Made by a program: the position numbers and the translations under genes. The notes beneath the pieces were generated by a model. The model ran no database searches, was not told where the DNA came from, and saw nothing but the letters and a program-made list of their open reading frames with translations. 64,000 nucleotides of DNA from Paramecium octaurelia (lineage: Eukaryota; Ciliophora; Oligohymenophorea; Peniculida; Parameciidae), in NCBI GenBank assembly GCA_905182995.1, contig CAJJDP010000108.1, positions 77,722-141,721 on the forward strand, in the 5' to 3' direction. Positions 1 to 12,600 of the stretch are shown here, piece after piece (the first letter of the stretch is position 1; each line of letters begins with the position of its first letter).

Positions 1-475
1 CGATCTTCTGCAAGATTTGTATTTCTTACTATAATCTATTCTAATAATGAATAAGAAAAATGATACCATACGATCAGATGACTTTTTTTATAGGAGATAC
101 TTTTTAGAAATGCATTTGGCTGCATATTCAAGAATACTCTTCTTTACTTTAACCAAACAAACCTAATTTAAATTTTTAGTTTCACTTTTGATGATGCTCC
201 AGATCCGATAATGGAACCAGAATCATAAAAAATGGAGATATTTCCAAAAAAAACTTTAGGAGATAGGTGAATTTTCAGTAAATTAAGTTAATTATGATCA
301 GAGTCGAACCATTTAATTCGATTGACATAATAGATTCCAAAAGAAGATAATTCATCTTGTTCTGAAATCTTCCACATCACTCTTGTTTCCAAATTAAATT
401 GTATTATGTACTTAGGATTCACCATGGTTTTATGCTAGATTATAGATTCAGTGGACTTACTTCACTCAAGATCAT
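1..475 (-). CDS. Protein kinase, N-terminal part (runs off window start)
   Basis: Only the 5' part of this gene lies in the window. Reading leftwards from ATG at 473-475 gives about 130 residues once three introns are removed (435-460, 163-185, 41-66; 26, 23 and 26 nt). The first ~75 residues could be a small PH-like domain. They are followed by a kinase glycine loop (IGSGASSKV), the ATP-binding lysine context (YAAKCISKKYLL) and an alpha-C helix segment (RLQQEIQILQKI) that ends at the window edge. The order of parts resembles the kinase at 35053-37025. The catalytic loop is outside the window, so activity and subfamily cannot be judged. It is transcribed divergently from the STIL-like gene, with 163 bp between the start codons. 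Confidence 0.75.
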
Positions 476-638
476 TGAATCTTCAAGGACTTAGAGATAA
501 TATGTTTTGCTTTTCAAAATGTGTTTCCTTACACAATTCATTTGATATAGTACTTGCATTTATATTTTATTACTTTTATTACTCTCTTATTAATATATAT
601 TCAGATATATTAATTAATTTGTTATATTTAAATTCAAA

Positions 639-3042
639 ATGCAAACCCAAGACCTCGTTGAATATCTAGAATAAGATGTCAAAAGCTTTAATCAACTCTT
701 CACTTTCATTCCCTATCAACCCTCATTCTACAATTACATCACCAAGTATCAATTGAAATCCATTCAAATCGAATTGAAGAGTGAAGAATTCTTACCATCC
801 ATCTTCGTTAATGATAAATTGCAACATAAAATTAAGTATCATCAGTAATTCAAACAAGCATATGGTTTAACCAATTCTTTTGAATTCGATAATACAATCT
901 CAATTGATATTATTTCTTATGATATCGAAGAAACTTATAAAGAGTAAAGAAACATTATTTATTATTAATTAGAAAATTGGAAAACGATAACATGTATCCA
1001 ATCTTATTAAACTTTGCTGTTGCTAATTCTAATTGGAATGCTGACTCCCTTGCTCAATTTATTAATCAAAAAGCCTGCTCATATAATACAATTAATATTG
1101 ATCTGCTCTATTTGAATTTATTTAGATTTGCTTTGTACTTCTAAAAATGTAATCAAATCACTACTTTTCTGCATTATCCATCAATCAAATTTAGATTATA
1201 AGAAATAAGACATACCAACAAATTTGTAGAAACCCCTTTGACTAAAATGATTACAAAATCGAGATCAAGTTAAAAGAAAGAAAAGGTTCAATATAAATTT
1301 GGATTTCTCTCTCTTGATTAATCCAATAGAATCTTCCCTTTAATGATATAAGATCCTCTTATCTTTTAATTGCCATTAATAGGTACTTGGTTGTATTCAA
1401 ATGATCCTTATGATGAACCATTAAATAATAGATAATACATATGGACAATGTTAACAGAATATATCTGTAGTCCATACATCACCAGAAGAATCTGCAAAGA
1501 TCAATATGATTAATTTCTATTCATTCAATTCCAAAAGAATCAATCTCCATAGTTCTTTGAGGTTAGTATTCAAGAAGACCCTCAATATAAGATTGTAAGA
1601 TCTTAGGAGAGAATACTGAATCTAGATCATCATCAAATCGATCTAGCTTCTGCTCAGCCTTTTAATCAAATTGAAAAAGTGGCAGATTTATATAATCCTA
1701 TCAACCATATGAATCAAATCCCCAATAAGATCACTGTTAATACTCAAAATATTAATAAACAGAAACTCTAATCTGCAGAACCTATTCAAACTATAGAACA
1801 ATCATTTTAATAGGAAAGCACAGTCAAATAGCCACCTGTTCCTTAACCTTTAGACTCCAATCAAAGCTATTAATCTGCGAACTTCCCTTAAAATTAGCAT
1901 CTGACTGAAAGATTGGTCATCATGCAATCAGAATAGTTGAAATTAATGCAAACTCAAATTATAGATTTGCAAAGAGCTCTACTTCACTAAGTAAAATTAA
2001 ATTATTAAGTAGATGCAAAAACCTTAAATACAATAGCCCATGAGTCCTCCAAGAAATGAATAGACATTTCATCCTTCGAATAAGAGAATGGGACTGCCAG
2101 TATAGAAGATAGATTTCTTAAGTGAATAGTTGAAATTGAAAACTCAATCCAAAAAAAAAGAATAGGAGATAGAAGAGATTGCTTAATAGATTTTATGTGA
2201 CAGGATAGAATCGATGTAAAATTCTACAAGGAATTCAATTAATAAGTTGATCTCCTAGAATAATTCAAATAACTCAGACACTTCAAATCAATTCAAAATT
2301 TCAACAAATAAGAAACAATCCTTGGGCGATTTAATTATATCTATGAAGGATAGTGATATTAAGAGATAAATTAAAAGGAATTAAGCCATGATTTAGGATA
2401 TCAATGGAAATACACAAAGTGAAACTACTCATCAATAGCATTCCTAATCTTTGTCACCATTTTCTTTACAGAATCAGCAATCAGATAAGAATCATTTTCT
2501 GTAAATTTAATCCCCAACATTCAACTAATAAAAGGATGTTTCATAGTTTAATTATATGACTAACAATACCTTCTAATAGGAAAGTCCAATTAAGTATGTA
2601 AGAATTGATTAATTTACTTAATAATTATATTAGTAATAATAATAATAATAGTTGCAATAATAATAATTAGTACAATTACAACAACAGCAATAATAACAGT
2701 AATAATAATAGCAATAATAACAGTAATAATAATATTTGTAGTTTTAATAATAACAATAATAATAGCAATAACAATAATAATCACTAAAGAAGTCTTAATA
2801 ATAGCTGCAATCTTCAAGTCTCAAATAATCAGGTTTAATTTCATCGATATAGAAATCATACAATAAGTATTTAATTAATTTAATGACTTTTTAGAGAGAA
2901 TATTATGAGCAATAATTAATTGGAATAGAGTGCTGGGTCTAAAGCAATGCCTAAGATTAAATTTAATTTGAAGGATTATGACGACTCTGATTCAGATGAA
3001 GAAGTTAAGAAATTATAAATGAAATACCTAAAGAAGAGATGA
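639..3042 (+). CDS. STIL/Ana2/SAS-5-like centriole assembly protein
   Basis: Predicted 772 residues after removing introns 944-972, 2009-2036 and 2867-2894. Residues ~210-285 match the core of the STIL N-terminal domain: FGFLSLDQSNRIFPLMIQDP, then QLPLIGTWLYS and, further on, FLFIQFQK, the same order as in animal STIL. A short coiled coil at ~413-441 contains LKLMQTQIIDLQRALLHQ, closely like the oligomerising helix of STIL/Ana2. A Gln-rich stretch (~640-700) is written largely in TAA and TAG codons, and the tail is acidic then basic (DDSDSDEE...MKYLKKR). In animals STIL/Ana2 binds PLK4 and SAS-6 to start procentriole assembly; a role in basal body duplication here is inference. The last ~485 bp fall inside the duplicated block, so a second copy of the 3' end appears at 3918-4403. 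Confidence 0.8.
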
Positions 3043-3553
3043 TTTTAATTAATTTATATTTTTTTGTTTTTGTAAACATAACAATATTTACCATTTCCAT
3101 TAATTAAATTATCAAAGGTAGAATCAATTGAATCATATAATAATATTTTAGTATAAATTAAAAACAGAATGAATTTTGCAATATTTTTGTTTTAAGATAA
3201 TTTCTAAATTGAATTTTTAATTATTAGTTGTTAAGGTTTTATTAATTAAATAGTAAAATAGAAAATCTTTGAAATTGCCTAATCATTCATAATTAATTAT
3301 TTCTGTTATTAAAATAATTCTTTCGATATGGAAGTCTTAATGAGATTTGGCTATGTTTTTGATTGAAGTAAAGAGATAAATCAAGAAAGAATTGATAAAT
3401 TAACATATATATTTGAAAATAATTAGACTGTAAAAAAAATAATGTTATATGTATAAATTTTGTAGTAAGTGATTAAGAAATTATAAGTATCACATAATGA
3501 GTTTATAGCAGGTATTCTAAAATAAAAAATGATAATTTAATTATTAAAATAAA
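3043..3553. other. Intergenic stretch, no supported gene
   Basis: This AT-rich 511 bp lies between the STIL-like stop and the start of the next gene and is repeated at 4404-4914. One frame from ~3304 reads plausibly but contains an in-frame TGA that no intron-like sequence removes. Open runs of 60 codons are expected by chance when TGA is the only stop. I see no RNA gene. Confidence 0.5.
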
Positions 3554-3916
3554 TGTTATCATTATTGCCAATTTTACTTGGCTAAGTTTTGTGCCAGGTA
3601 TGTGAACAATCTATAAGGTATGAATCCTACCAATATTCGATTAATATCGTTGATCCTAAATCAGCTTAAATATGGAACTATGATGATTTGACAAGTAAGA
3701 TTGAAATAAAAAAATAGGGGTAAATACCAATTGTCCACCACTAACATCTGATTTAAAGGATATAGAAAGCTCAGCTATCGAATTGTTAGATTTACAAATA
3801 ATTTTGGATATACCTGAAAATCTAACAATCACAAGGAATAGAACTGCTGGTCCAACAGTATAATATTAGACTGATGGAATAAAGATGAGAAGCCAAGGAA
3901 TTAATAACTATGTTTC
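3554..3916 (+). pseudogene. Truncated 5' copy of the membrane-protein gene (assembly copy)
   Basis: This is the first ~360 bp of the gene that is complete at 4915-6005, cut off by the N at 3917. It holds the same ATG, signal peptide and first intron (3695-3717). Because copy and original appear identical and the cut coincides with an ambiguous base, it is most likely a duplicate contig end rather than a real broken gene. Confidence 0.8.
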
Positions 3917-3917
3917 N
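3917..3917. other. Single N at contig junction
   Basis: The only ambiguous base in the window. It separates two sequences that each contain the same 1,360 bp. The simplest reading is that two overlapping contigs were joined end to end without merging the overlap. Confidence 0.9.
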
Positions 3918-4403
3918 TGACTAACAATACCTTCTAATAGGAAAGTCCAATTAAGTATGTAAGAATTGATTAATTTACTTAATAATTATATTAGTAATAA
4001 TAATAATAATAGTTGCAATAATAATAATTAGTACAATTACAACAACAGCAATAATAACAGTAATAATAATAGCAATAATAACAGTAATAATAATATTTGT
4101 AGTTTTAATAATAACAATAATAATAGCAATAACAATAATAATCACTAAAGAAGTCTTAATAATAGCTGCAATCTTCAAGTCTCAAATAATCAGGTTTAAT
4201 TTCATCGATATAGAAATCATACAATAAGTATTTAATTAATTTAATGACTTTTTAGAGAGAATATTATGAGCAATAATTAATTGGAATAGAGTGCTGGGTC
4301 TAAAGCAATGCCTAAGATTAAATTTAATTTGAAGGATTATGACGACTCTGATTCAGATGAAGAAGTTAAGAAATTATAAATGAAATACCTAAAGAAGAGA
4401 TGA
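3918..4403 (+). pseudogene. Duplicate 3' end of the STIL-like gene (assembly copy)
   Basis: Holds the Gln-rich region, the last intron and the TGA of the STIL-like gene, but no 5' part and no start. It should not be counted as a gene if the duplication is an assembly error. Confidence 0.85.
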
Positions 4404-4914
4404 TTTTAATTAATTTATATTTTTTTGTTTTTGTAAACATAACAATATTTACCATTTCCATTAATTAAATTATCAAAGGTAGAATCAATTGAATCATATA
4501 ATAATATTTTAGTATAAATTAAAAACAGAATGAATTTTGCAATATTTTTGTTTTAAGATAATTTCTAAATTGAATTTTTAATTATTAGTTGTTAAGGTTT
4601 TATTAATTAAATAGTAAAATAGAAAATCTTTGAAATTGCCTAATCATTCATAATTAATTATTTCTGTTATTAAAATAATTCTTTCGATATGGAAGTCTTA
4701 ATGAGATTTGGCTATGTTTTTGATTGAAGTAAAGAGATAAATCAAGAAAGAATTGATAAATTAACATATATATTTGAAAATAATTAGACTGTAAAAAAAA
4801 TAATGTTATATGTATAAATTTTGTAGTAAGTGATTAAGAAATTATAAGTATCACATAATGAGTTTATAGCAGGTATTCTAAAATAAAAAATGATAATTTA
4901 ATTATTAAAATAAA
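4404..4914. other. Intergenic stretch (second copy)
   Basis: Duplicate of 3043-3553. No gene, RNA or clear regulatory element was recognised. Confidence 0.5.
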
Positions 4915-6005
4915 TGTTATCATTATTGCCAATTTTACTTGGCTAAGTTTTGTGCCAGGTATGTGAACAATCTATAAGGTATGAATCCTACCAATATTCG
5001 ATTAATATCGTTGATCCTAAATCAGCTTAAATATGGAACTATGATGATTTGACAAGTAAGATTGAAATAAAAAAATAGGGGTAAATACCAATTGTCCACC
5101 ACTAACATCTGATTTAAAGGATATAGAAAGCTCAGCTATCGAATTGTTAGATTTACAAATAATTTTGGATATACCTGAAAATCTAACAATCACAAGGAAT
5201 AGAACTGCTGGTCCAACAGTATAATATTAGACTGATGGAATAAAGATGAGAAGCCAAGGAATTAATAACTATGTTTCTTATTAATCTTAATTCTTTTAAT
5301 TCACCTATGCCGAACATATCCTTGATTTTCAAACTCAAACACCTGATGCAGAATTACAGATATTTATGATCTAAGATCAATTGTATTCATTGTGTGATAT
5401 TGAACCGATATATTCAGTTATCTCCTTTCCAATTTATAAATTATCTGAATAATAACAGCTAAAATTCAGTGGGCAATTCAACATGAATACTGATACAATA
5501 AGTGATTTCAACTTCAAAAAAAATATCTTAGGAACTGTAAAATCAGACATATCCTCTTATATTACCTACAAAGCACCAATTAACATCCCGTATAGATATT
5601 TAATAATTGTAGACCTTGTTCAACAGCCTATTGGTACGTGTCCACAAACCCATTATTCTTTCAATAGGACTAATTAAATTAGTTATTGCAATAGAATCAA
5701 TACAATAAAATGATAAGAGCCCAATTGTAAAATACTGTTATTTAATACAATAAAGGAGTAAATTATATTATTGAATATAGAAAATATTATTTTATGGAGA
5801 TACTGAATTTGGTGAATATGATGACACTGTTGAATGGGCTGCTACTTGGGTAGCATCTATAATACCATGCTTAATATTTGCTCTTGTTGTTTGTGTATAT
5901 GGATAATATGAAATATCAAATATTGGAAGATATAGAAGACAAGAAGTGAAGCATGTTGAGCAAGAAATTGAAATGCTCAACTAAGAAGAAAAATAATTAT
6001 AATGA
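4915..6005 (+). CDS. Single-pass type I membrane protein, unrecognised
   Basis: Predicted 336 residues after removing introns 5056-5078, 5634-5667 and 5758-5780 (23, 34 and 23 nt; 34 is long for this genome). The N-terminus is a likely signal peptide (MLSLLPILLGQVLCQ). About 260 luminal or extracellular residues follow, with a TRNRTAG glycosylation-type site. A single membrane helix near the C-terminus (WVASIIPCLIFALVVCVYG) leads to a short charged tail (RYRRQE...NQEEKQLQ). The shape suits a surface or secretory-pathway receptor, but I recognise no family. The first 363 bp lie in the duplicated block; this is the complete version. Confidence 0.7.
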
Positions 6006-6449
6006 ATTATTGTGCTGATATAATAAATCATTCACTAATTAAATAAAATTATGTAATAATGTCCACCAATTATGAATCAAAATAAATTCATCTTCCTGGT
6101 TCGATTTTATTAGCCAAAACTGCTGGACCAAGTCTAGCCTTATTCATCTCTAAGAATATTTCGCAAAACCTTACCAAGATTTGATAGTTGATATTCATGC
6201 TCTTTGGTAGTGCTACTCTTGAAAGAATTAGCAATTATTTGATTTAATAACTAATGTATTGCTACTATTACAAAAATTGATAAACTCTCTCAAACAATAA
6301 AAGATTGTGTTAAACCTAAAATAACCATCTCTTAATTTAAGAGTCATCGAAAGAAATTGAAATTTTTAAATTGAGATAATGAATTTATGAATAAAATTTG
6401 AACAATTGTAAATTTCAAATCAATGCTGTATTATATATATATCATATTT
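6006..6449. other. Intergenic stretch between convergent genes
   Basis: Convergent intergenic region of 444 bp. A 41-codon plus-strand frame at 6059-6184 (MSTNYESKQIHLPGS...) is the only candidate and is too short to support. Nothing else was seen. Confidence 0.4.
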
Positions 6450-9400
6450 TCAAGTAGTTTACGTTAACAGTTGGATTGGCAAAAATTATGAAAATTCTAA
6501 ATAATTGATAAACTTTGATATTTTATCAATCATTTATGCTGATTTAAGTGATTTTTTAAGTTGTTACTTTATAGTGCATTCAATTACTGACAATAGGTAA
6601 TTTTTCTTTAATTCAATTTACTATTCCAAATCTTCCAATTTTTCAGTTAAGTTCTCTATCTGAAATGCTTAAACCCCATTCTCAATCACTACTTTCCTAT
6701 AATAATCTACTTGACTTTCTAATTATTCATATTCATCCTTTTATAAATTCAATAGTTCTAAATCCTCATTGTGAATTATTGAATGAGAATTCAATGCTTT
6801 AGCTTACATCAATCTGTAATGAAATCTGCTCATATGATAAAATTTACTCAATATTATTAACGTTAATTATTGCTAATATCCTTATGAAGTAAAACCTATT
6901 TATTTTCCTTTCAATATCACATCCTTCTAAATCAGATCTAATTGCCTTCTTAATTATTAATATTCCTTTCTCTTTTCCTCTCTGCTCTTTGTTATATTCT
7001 GAGTTTAAATTGCTTGGAACTGACCTTAGATCAAAATTTATTGTTATTAAATTTCCAAACACAATCTTTATTAATCTTTCTACAAATTAATATTAGCCTT
7101 CACTTCTTTAATAAAACAGAAACATTTTTAAAATCTGTTTTAATTTTCTTGAAACTTTTCCTTTAATTTTAGTACAACTTCATTCATTTTTTGCCTACTC
7201 TAAGAATATTGTTTGAGTAATTCATTATTTTCTTAACATAAAATTTCAATCTTCTTTGAAAGTAATAATTATTCTTAATACGCTGTTTCCAAACTACTAT
7301 ACTTCTATTGAATATATAATATTTCTTATTCCAATTCACATTTCACATTATGATAATGTTTTGTTAAAATACTAAGCTCGAAGTCTAATATTTCTTATTC
7401 CTACAATTCGCCTTGCTTATCATTATTGATTTGAAACAGCTCATCAAGCACTTTCAATTGTTAATTAACCGAAATCTATATCATACTTCTTTCTTCTTCT
7501 ATCTTCTTAGAAATTGATTTACAGTATTACTTATTGGTTTAACTTTATTATATAAGTTCTTCTATTATAGAAAATCTGTAAAATTATTTCTAGACTATCA
7601 ATTCTATTCCATTTTCTAATTATATTATCTCTTAATCACTTTTATAATTCTTATTTTTGTTATTTTTTGAGAAGTTCATTTAGAATTATTTTATAGATTA
7701 AAATTGGGATGTAAATTCTTATTATATTTCTTTTAACTTCTCCTGATTCTTCAACCATAATTCTTTTACAAGATTTGATCTCTACGTATTAAAACCCTAT
7801 TCAAATTAAATTACTTCTTTATATTTTTCTTCTAGAGTTTCATTCAGAGATCCAATCCTACATTCCAGTTCCTGATATGATTTAATAGTACTTAATATAT
7901 CAATCGTATTTTTATTATTTTTTTAAATAAAGTTAGGAATCTCTTTATTTACATCCTGAAGTATGTTTTTGAGAAATTACTGTCTCTCTAAAATATTTGT
8001 TACGAATGAAAGTTGATCAGATTCATCCTAATTTGCAACCATCATCAAATATTTCATATTTATATGTTAGAATTTTTGTTAAATTCTTCTTAAATTTGAT
8101 TCTAATAATGCTTTGATTTTCATCAATTCAGTTACCAATTATTTCTTATAGGCCTAAAACTCAGCTTTACTATTTTAGCTAAGCCAATTTAGTTTATTAA
8201 GTGATTCGTTAAATTATAAAATAGAGAGTAAATCATTTTAAATTTTAACATTACTTTATTGCTCTATATTTTATATTAATGTCTTATTCTAATGTTATAA
8301 TTTTGAATACAAATTGATTTATAATTATCCATATTACCCTATATATTAGGTTGGCTAATAAAATTTATTCAATTTCAACTCAAGTGCTTTATGCTTTATC
8401 ATCAAATTTTTGCAGAGATGTTTTCTTAAATTTGAATAAAATTAATATGACAAACTATTTAATTCATCTAATTATTATGTAAATAACTCCTCGATTTAGT
8501 TTGAAACAGAATCAAATTTTAAACTATCTTAAATCGATTTTTGAAAATCAGAATTTAACTTATTTAATTATAGGTACTCTTGATATATTCCTGAATTATT
8601 TTTCATGTCCTTTGTATGAAGATAAAGATAATTAAATTTACTTTAAACCTATTATTACTAAAGAGAAAATTAAAATATAATTTCTGTTTATTATTTGCAT
8701 TGTTAAGCACCAATATCAAAATGATCTTCCTTAAATAAGTTTAAGAGCTTCTCTAATGTTTATTCTTAAACAAATGCAGGATTAAGAAATTTAATGATTT
8801 CTTATTTTTGCCATTCATAAATTGGGGAGTGTTTGATGATATGAACTCTTTAGTCTTCTGTAATTTGATTAAATGCTATTAATTATCAGATTAATTTTAC
8901 AACGAGAATCAATATCAGTCAATATTTGAAAGTATAAATTTCCAAAGTATCTAATTTATTAAAAGTTAAGCTGGCCTTGATTAATCTAAACATCTAATTG
9001 ATCCATAATATCATTATCTCTAAATAATCTATAATCAATTCCTTTTATTTATGTATCTCCTAAATGATCCTATAAGATTAAACACAGATCATAGGTTTTC
9101 GATTTAATATTTTTTCTGCAATACTAGTTTCTATATATATAAATACCTAGCGAAATATTCTATGTTTCTCTTAAAGTGGTAGGATTTTGAATTCTAATTT
9201 TTCAAAATATTCTTGCCATAAAATTAATTAATTTTCACACAATTAGTAAAGACTTTCATTTTTAGTCTTTAAAAAAGTAAATTACAACTTTTCCTTGTAG
9301 AATTCATAATGGACCTAATCGTAAACCAATAGTTAGCCTTAAGGTGAAACATTTGAATTGATCTCGATTATTAAAACATTTTTTTCATTAGGTCTTTAGA

Positions 9401-9506
9401 TGGCAGAATAAGTTTTGATATTTCCTCTTTCGTTTTGTTTTTCTAAGATTTCAATTTGCTATCCATTTAATAGAAAGACTTAACTCTAATTTTGTGGAAC
9501 TTACAT
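6450..9506 (-). CDS. Large coiled-coil protein, unrecognised
   Basis: Predicted 1,002 residues after removing introns 9124-9146 and 8876-8900 (23 and 25 nt). The start was set by ATG at 9504-9506, which opens the only frame compatible with both introns; another frame beginning further upstream hits TGA. Residues 1-~270 are mixed and probably globular, with a possible PH-like or Ig-like fold (residues ~45-110). The rest is almost continuous heptad-rich, Gln/Glu/Lys/Asn-rich coiled coil. Such proteins in ciliates are often cytoskeletal or basal-body components, but nothing in the sequence fixes a role. It is transcribed divergently from the pseudokinase gene, with 128 bp between the starts. Confidence 0.75.
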
Positions 9507-9634
9507 TGAGAAATTTGTTTAATAAATTATATAATAGATTATTCTTTTTCTATTAAGTACTTTTTAACATTCATGTTTATGAATATTTATTTTTTAATTC
9601 TACAATAATTCGCCATAAAATAATTCATTAAAAT

Positions 9635-12600
9635 ATGTAATAAATTGATTAAATAACTTTATAAGGATATGAGATAGAAAAATATGGCTAATATTTAAGC
9701 GGAGATTAATTTAAAGTATATGGAGCGAAAATAGTTTCAACAGGTGAATTTGTAGCATTAAAAGAATAATCTCAAATTACAATGTTAGAAGAGGATTTAT
9801 TAAGGCATTAATAATGTATAAAATCAAAACATATTATTGAAATCAAAATTTTTGAAATACGAAATTCAAAAGTTTTTGTAATTATTGAGAAAGTGAAAAA
9901 ATTATTGCAGGATTATATATTTGAAAATGAATTCAAAGAAAAATTATAAATTGAAAAATGCCTTTTATTTCTTCAGATAGTTCAAGCTGTTAAAGAATTT
10001 CATAGATTTGGTATATTTCACAGAAACTTAAAACCTATCAATTTTGTTGTTTGTGAAGATGCAAATAATTCCATTAAGGTTAAGCTTCTAGACTTTGGAC
10101 TAATCTAATTTATAACAGATGATGATTAAAATAAATTACTTCAATAAGGATAGATTGAATACTTAGCTCCTGAAATTCTAGTCTGCGAATACTATGATAA
10201 ATCAGTGGATGTATGGTCTCTTGGAGTGATTTGGTTTTAAATGCTAACAGGAATTGTTCTATTTAAAAGCAACAAGAAATAACTCACTTAAGAACTCATT
10301 AATTAATAAATTGAGGAAAATGGAAATTAAATAAATGGGAATATCTAAAATTTAATAAAAAAGATGTTGGTTATCAATAGTTAGGAAAGAATCTCTCTTG
10401 AGTTATTAGTTAGTTAGTTGCAAGAAATTTGTCAAAACAAATAAAGCATCATGTCGTAGAACCAAGATTAAGAAAAGGTCGATTAATTAAACCAGTTCAA
10501 AAATAACCTCTAAGAATAACTCGATAAATAATTTAATGAATAATCATAATAAGCTATCCAAAGAAAATAAATGCATATGAGAAAAATAAAGATTGAAATT
10601 ATAGAAGATGAAATCCATTAAACCTCAAACAATCTTTTACACTTTTAATAGCAAGAATTAAATAATTAGTAATTGCATGCTACATCAGAACAGCTCACAT
10701 ATTAGAGTCAGTTAAACAAATGGTCAAATAGAGATTAGGATTTTATATAGTTCCAAGAAAAATATGATGCTTAAATTACAGAAATGATTTAAAAATAAGA
10801 GGAGAATATAGATAAACGTTGGAATGAAAAGTCTGATTAAATAACTAGAGATATCAATTTATAAATTAAATAGCAACTTTTATTAGATTATAATTTATAT
10901 ATGTCTATTAAAGAAAATGAAATTAAAGGAGAATAAGTTTCAGGTCCTGATTTATTACAACAATAAATAATAATACAGGACAATAAAAAATAATTAGATT
11001 TATTGAGAAAATAATTAGATAATTCATCTATTAAAACCTAAAAACAATAAAAGTACGAAGCTATCGAACAGACACTAAATTTAATCCAATAATAATTAAA
11101 TGAAGATTTGGATACATCTTCTTATTAAATAGCTGAAAGAAATAGGAAATTTTAAAAAGAGTTAATTAATATCAAAATTGAGATTGATTCAATTGAAAAA
11201 GCAATTGAATTGGAGTATTTAGCAACTAAATTAAAAAGAGACAATTTGAATTTATAAAATAAAAGTTAAACTTTATTTCTTGAATATTAAAGGTTGATAG
11301 ATGCTTAAATATTAAAATTGCAACAATTATAGAAATAAAATGATCATTCCAGTACAGAAACTTTGTATATTATGTATTTTAATGATAAAATTGAAAAATT
11401 AAACAAGTAGAAGTAAAATATAAATAACAAATTATAATCTCTAATTTAAGGTTTCTAAAATTAATAAATTGAAAATCTACTTCAATCATTTCAAAAGCTT
11501 AAACTTTTTTATTCGAACCTAAATAATATCATAAGTTTTGAGGAATAGTCAACGTTATAATTAAGTTCATACGAAAGGGTTAATTAAACATAAAGTTTAC
11601 CTAATTTGAATTAAAAACTTTAAGATCAAATTAACTAATAGCTAGACTTATTAGATTTGATTTCTTATTCATAATAAACTTAAATTTATTGTACAGATAT
11701 CAATATTATCATAAAGTAATAAGAGAATAAAAGGAAATTGCTTTAAACATTAAAATTGTAAAATGAAGAATTGTTGGAATGTTAAAGAAAGTTGCAAGAA
11801 AATAATCTTGTAATCGAGGAATATAGAGAAAGGTTTACTTAATAATTGTATTTCAATAGTTTTTAAATCTTTTCCGAAGCTAATTATGAAGAACTTGCTT
11901 TTAAACTTAAAGAAATTATCAATTTACTAGAGTTGGTAAAAGGGAGACTCCAATTCTTTGAAGACAATCAATTTTATGAGCATATTATTGATTAATGGAA
12001 TAGGATTAATTCTTATAAATAAGAATTATAAATAATGATCAATGAGATCTTTGAATCAAGGGAAAATTACAGCAATCATTAATTGTAAAGCTAAATAGAT
12101 AGAATGGGAGTTTTAATAATTTAGATTAAATTAGGACTTAAAACTATCCCATCCTTTGAGTAAATTTAAAGATTTAATCTAGAATGCAGATAGAATGAAA
12201 AACATTACTTCGAACTCTTTACTTTGGTTATTTACATAAAACAATATAATTGCTTGAGATACATAAATAGATGGTTGTCTTTGTAAAATAAAACCTTATC
12301 CAAATAATAGAATTAAACTTTTAGTTAAGCTTAAATTATTTCATAAAATCATTTAATATAAGAAATTACTTCATATAATAACGAAAGAACAAACATTCAC
12401 AGTTTGATGCAAGACTATTTAAAGTGTCTAAAAGGATAAAGAGAACAATTTAATCTTGAATAGCTTTAAGAGAATAATGAATATATAGACAAATTGAAAC
12501 AAATATTAGAAAGTAAAATTAAAAACAAAATCAAAGTAAAGTTAAATAGCAGAATCAATGATTAAACTCAAGTAAATGCAATTATTAATAAAATCCTACT

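Larger units (their letters stand above)
2557..3916. repeat. Exact tandem duplication, copy 1 (1,360 bp)
   Basis: Bases 2557-3916 recur at 3918-5277 with a constant offset of 1,361. I compared the two blocks by eye at both ends and at many internal points, including identical antisense reading frames, and saw no difference. Copy 1 holds the 3' end of the STIL-like gene, the intergenic stretch and the first ~360 bp of the following membrane-protein gene. It stops abruptly before the single N at 3917. Confidence 0.95.
3918..5277. repeat. Exact tandem duplication, copy 2 (1,360 bp)
   Basis: Second copy of bases 2557-3916. It begins inside the STIL-like coding sequence, without its 5' part, and runs smoothly into unique sequence at 5278. 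This copy carries the complete start of the membrane-protein gene. Confidence 0.95.

Noticed and set aside
451-669. Plus-strand 72-codon frame
   Set aside because: It overlaps the start of the minus-strand kinase and the intergenic region. The kinase frame has canonical introns and recognisable motifs.
2614-2817. Hydrophobic minus-strand frame (and its twin at 3975-4178)
   Set aside because: It is the antisense of the Gln-rich TAA/CAA/TAG repeat of the STIL-like gene; Ile/Val runs arise automatically from the complement of Gln codons.
6059-6184. Plus-strand 41-codon frame
   Set aside because: Short, with no homology and no supporting intron; open runs of this size are expected by chance when TGA is the only stop.
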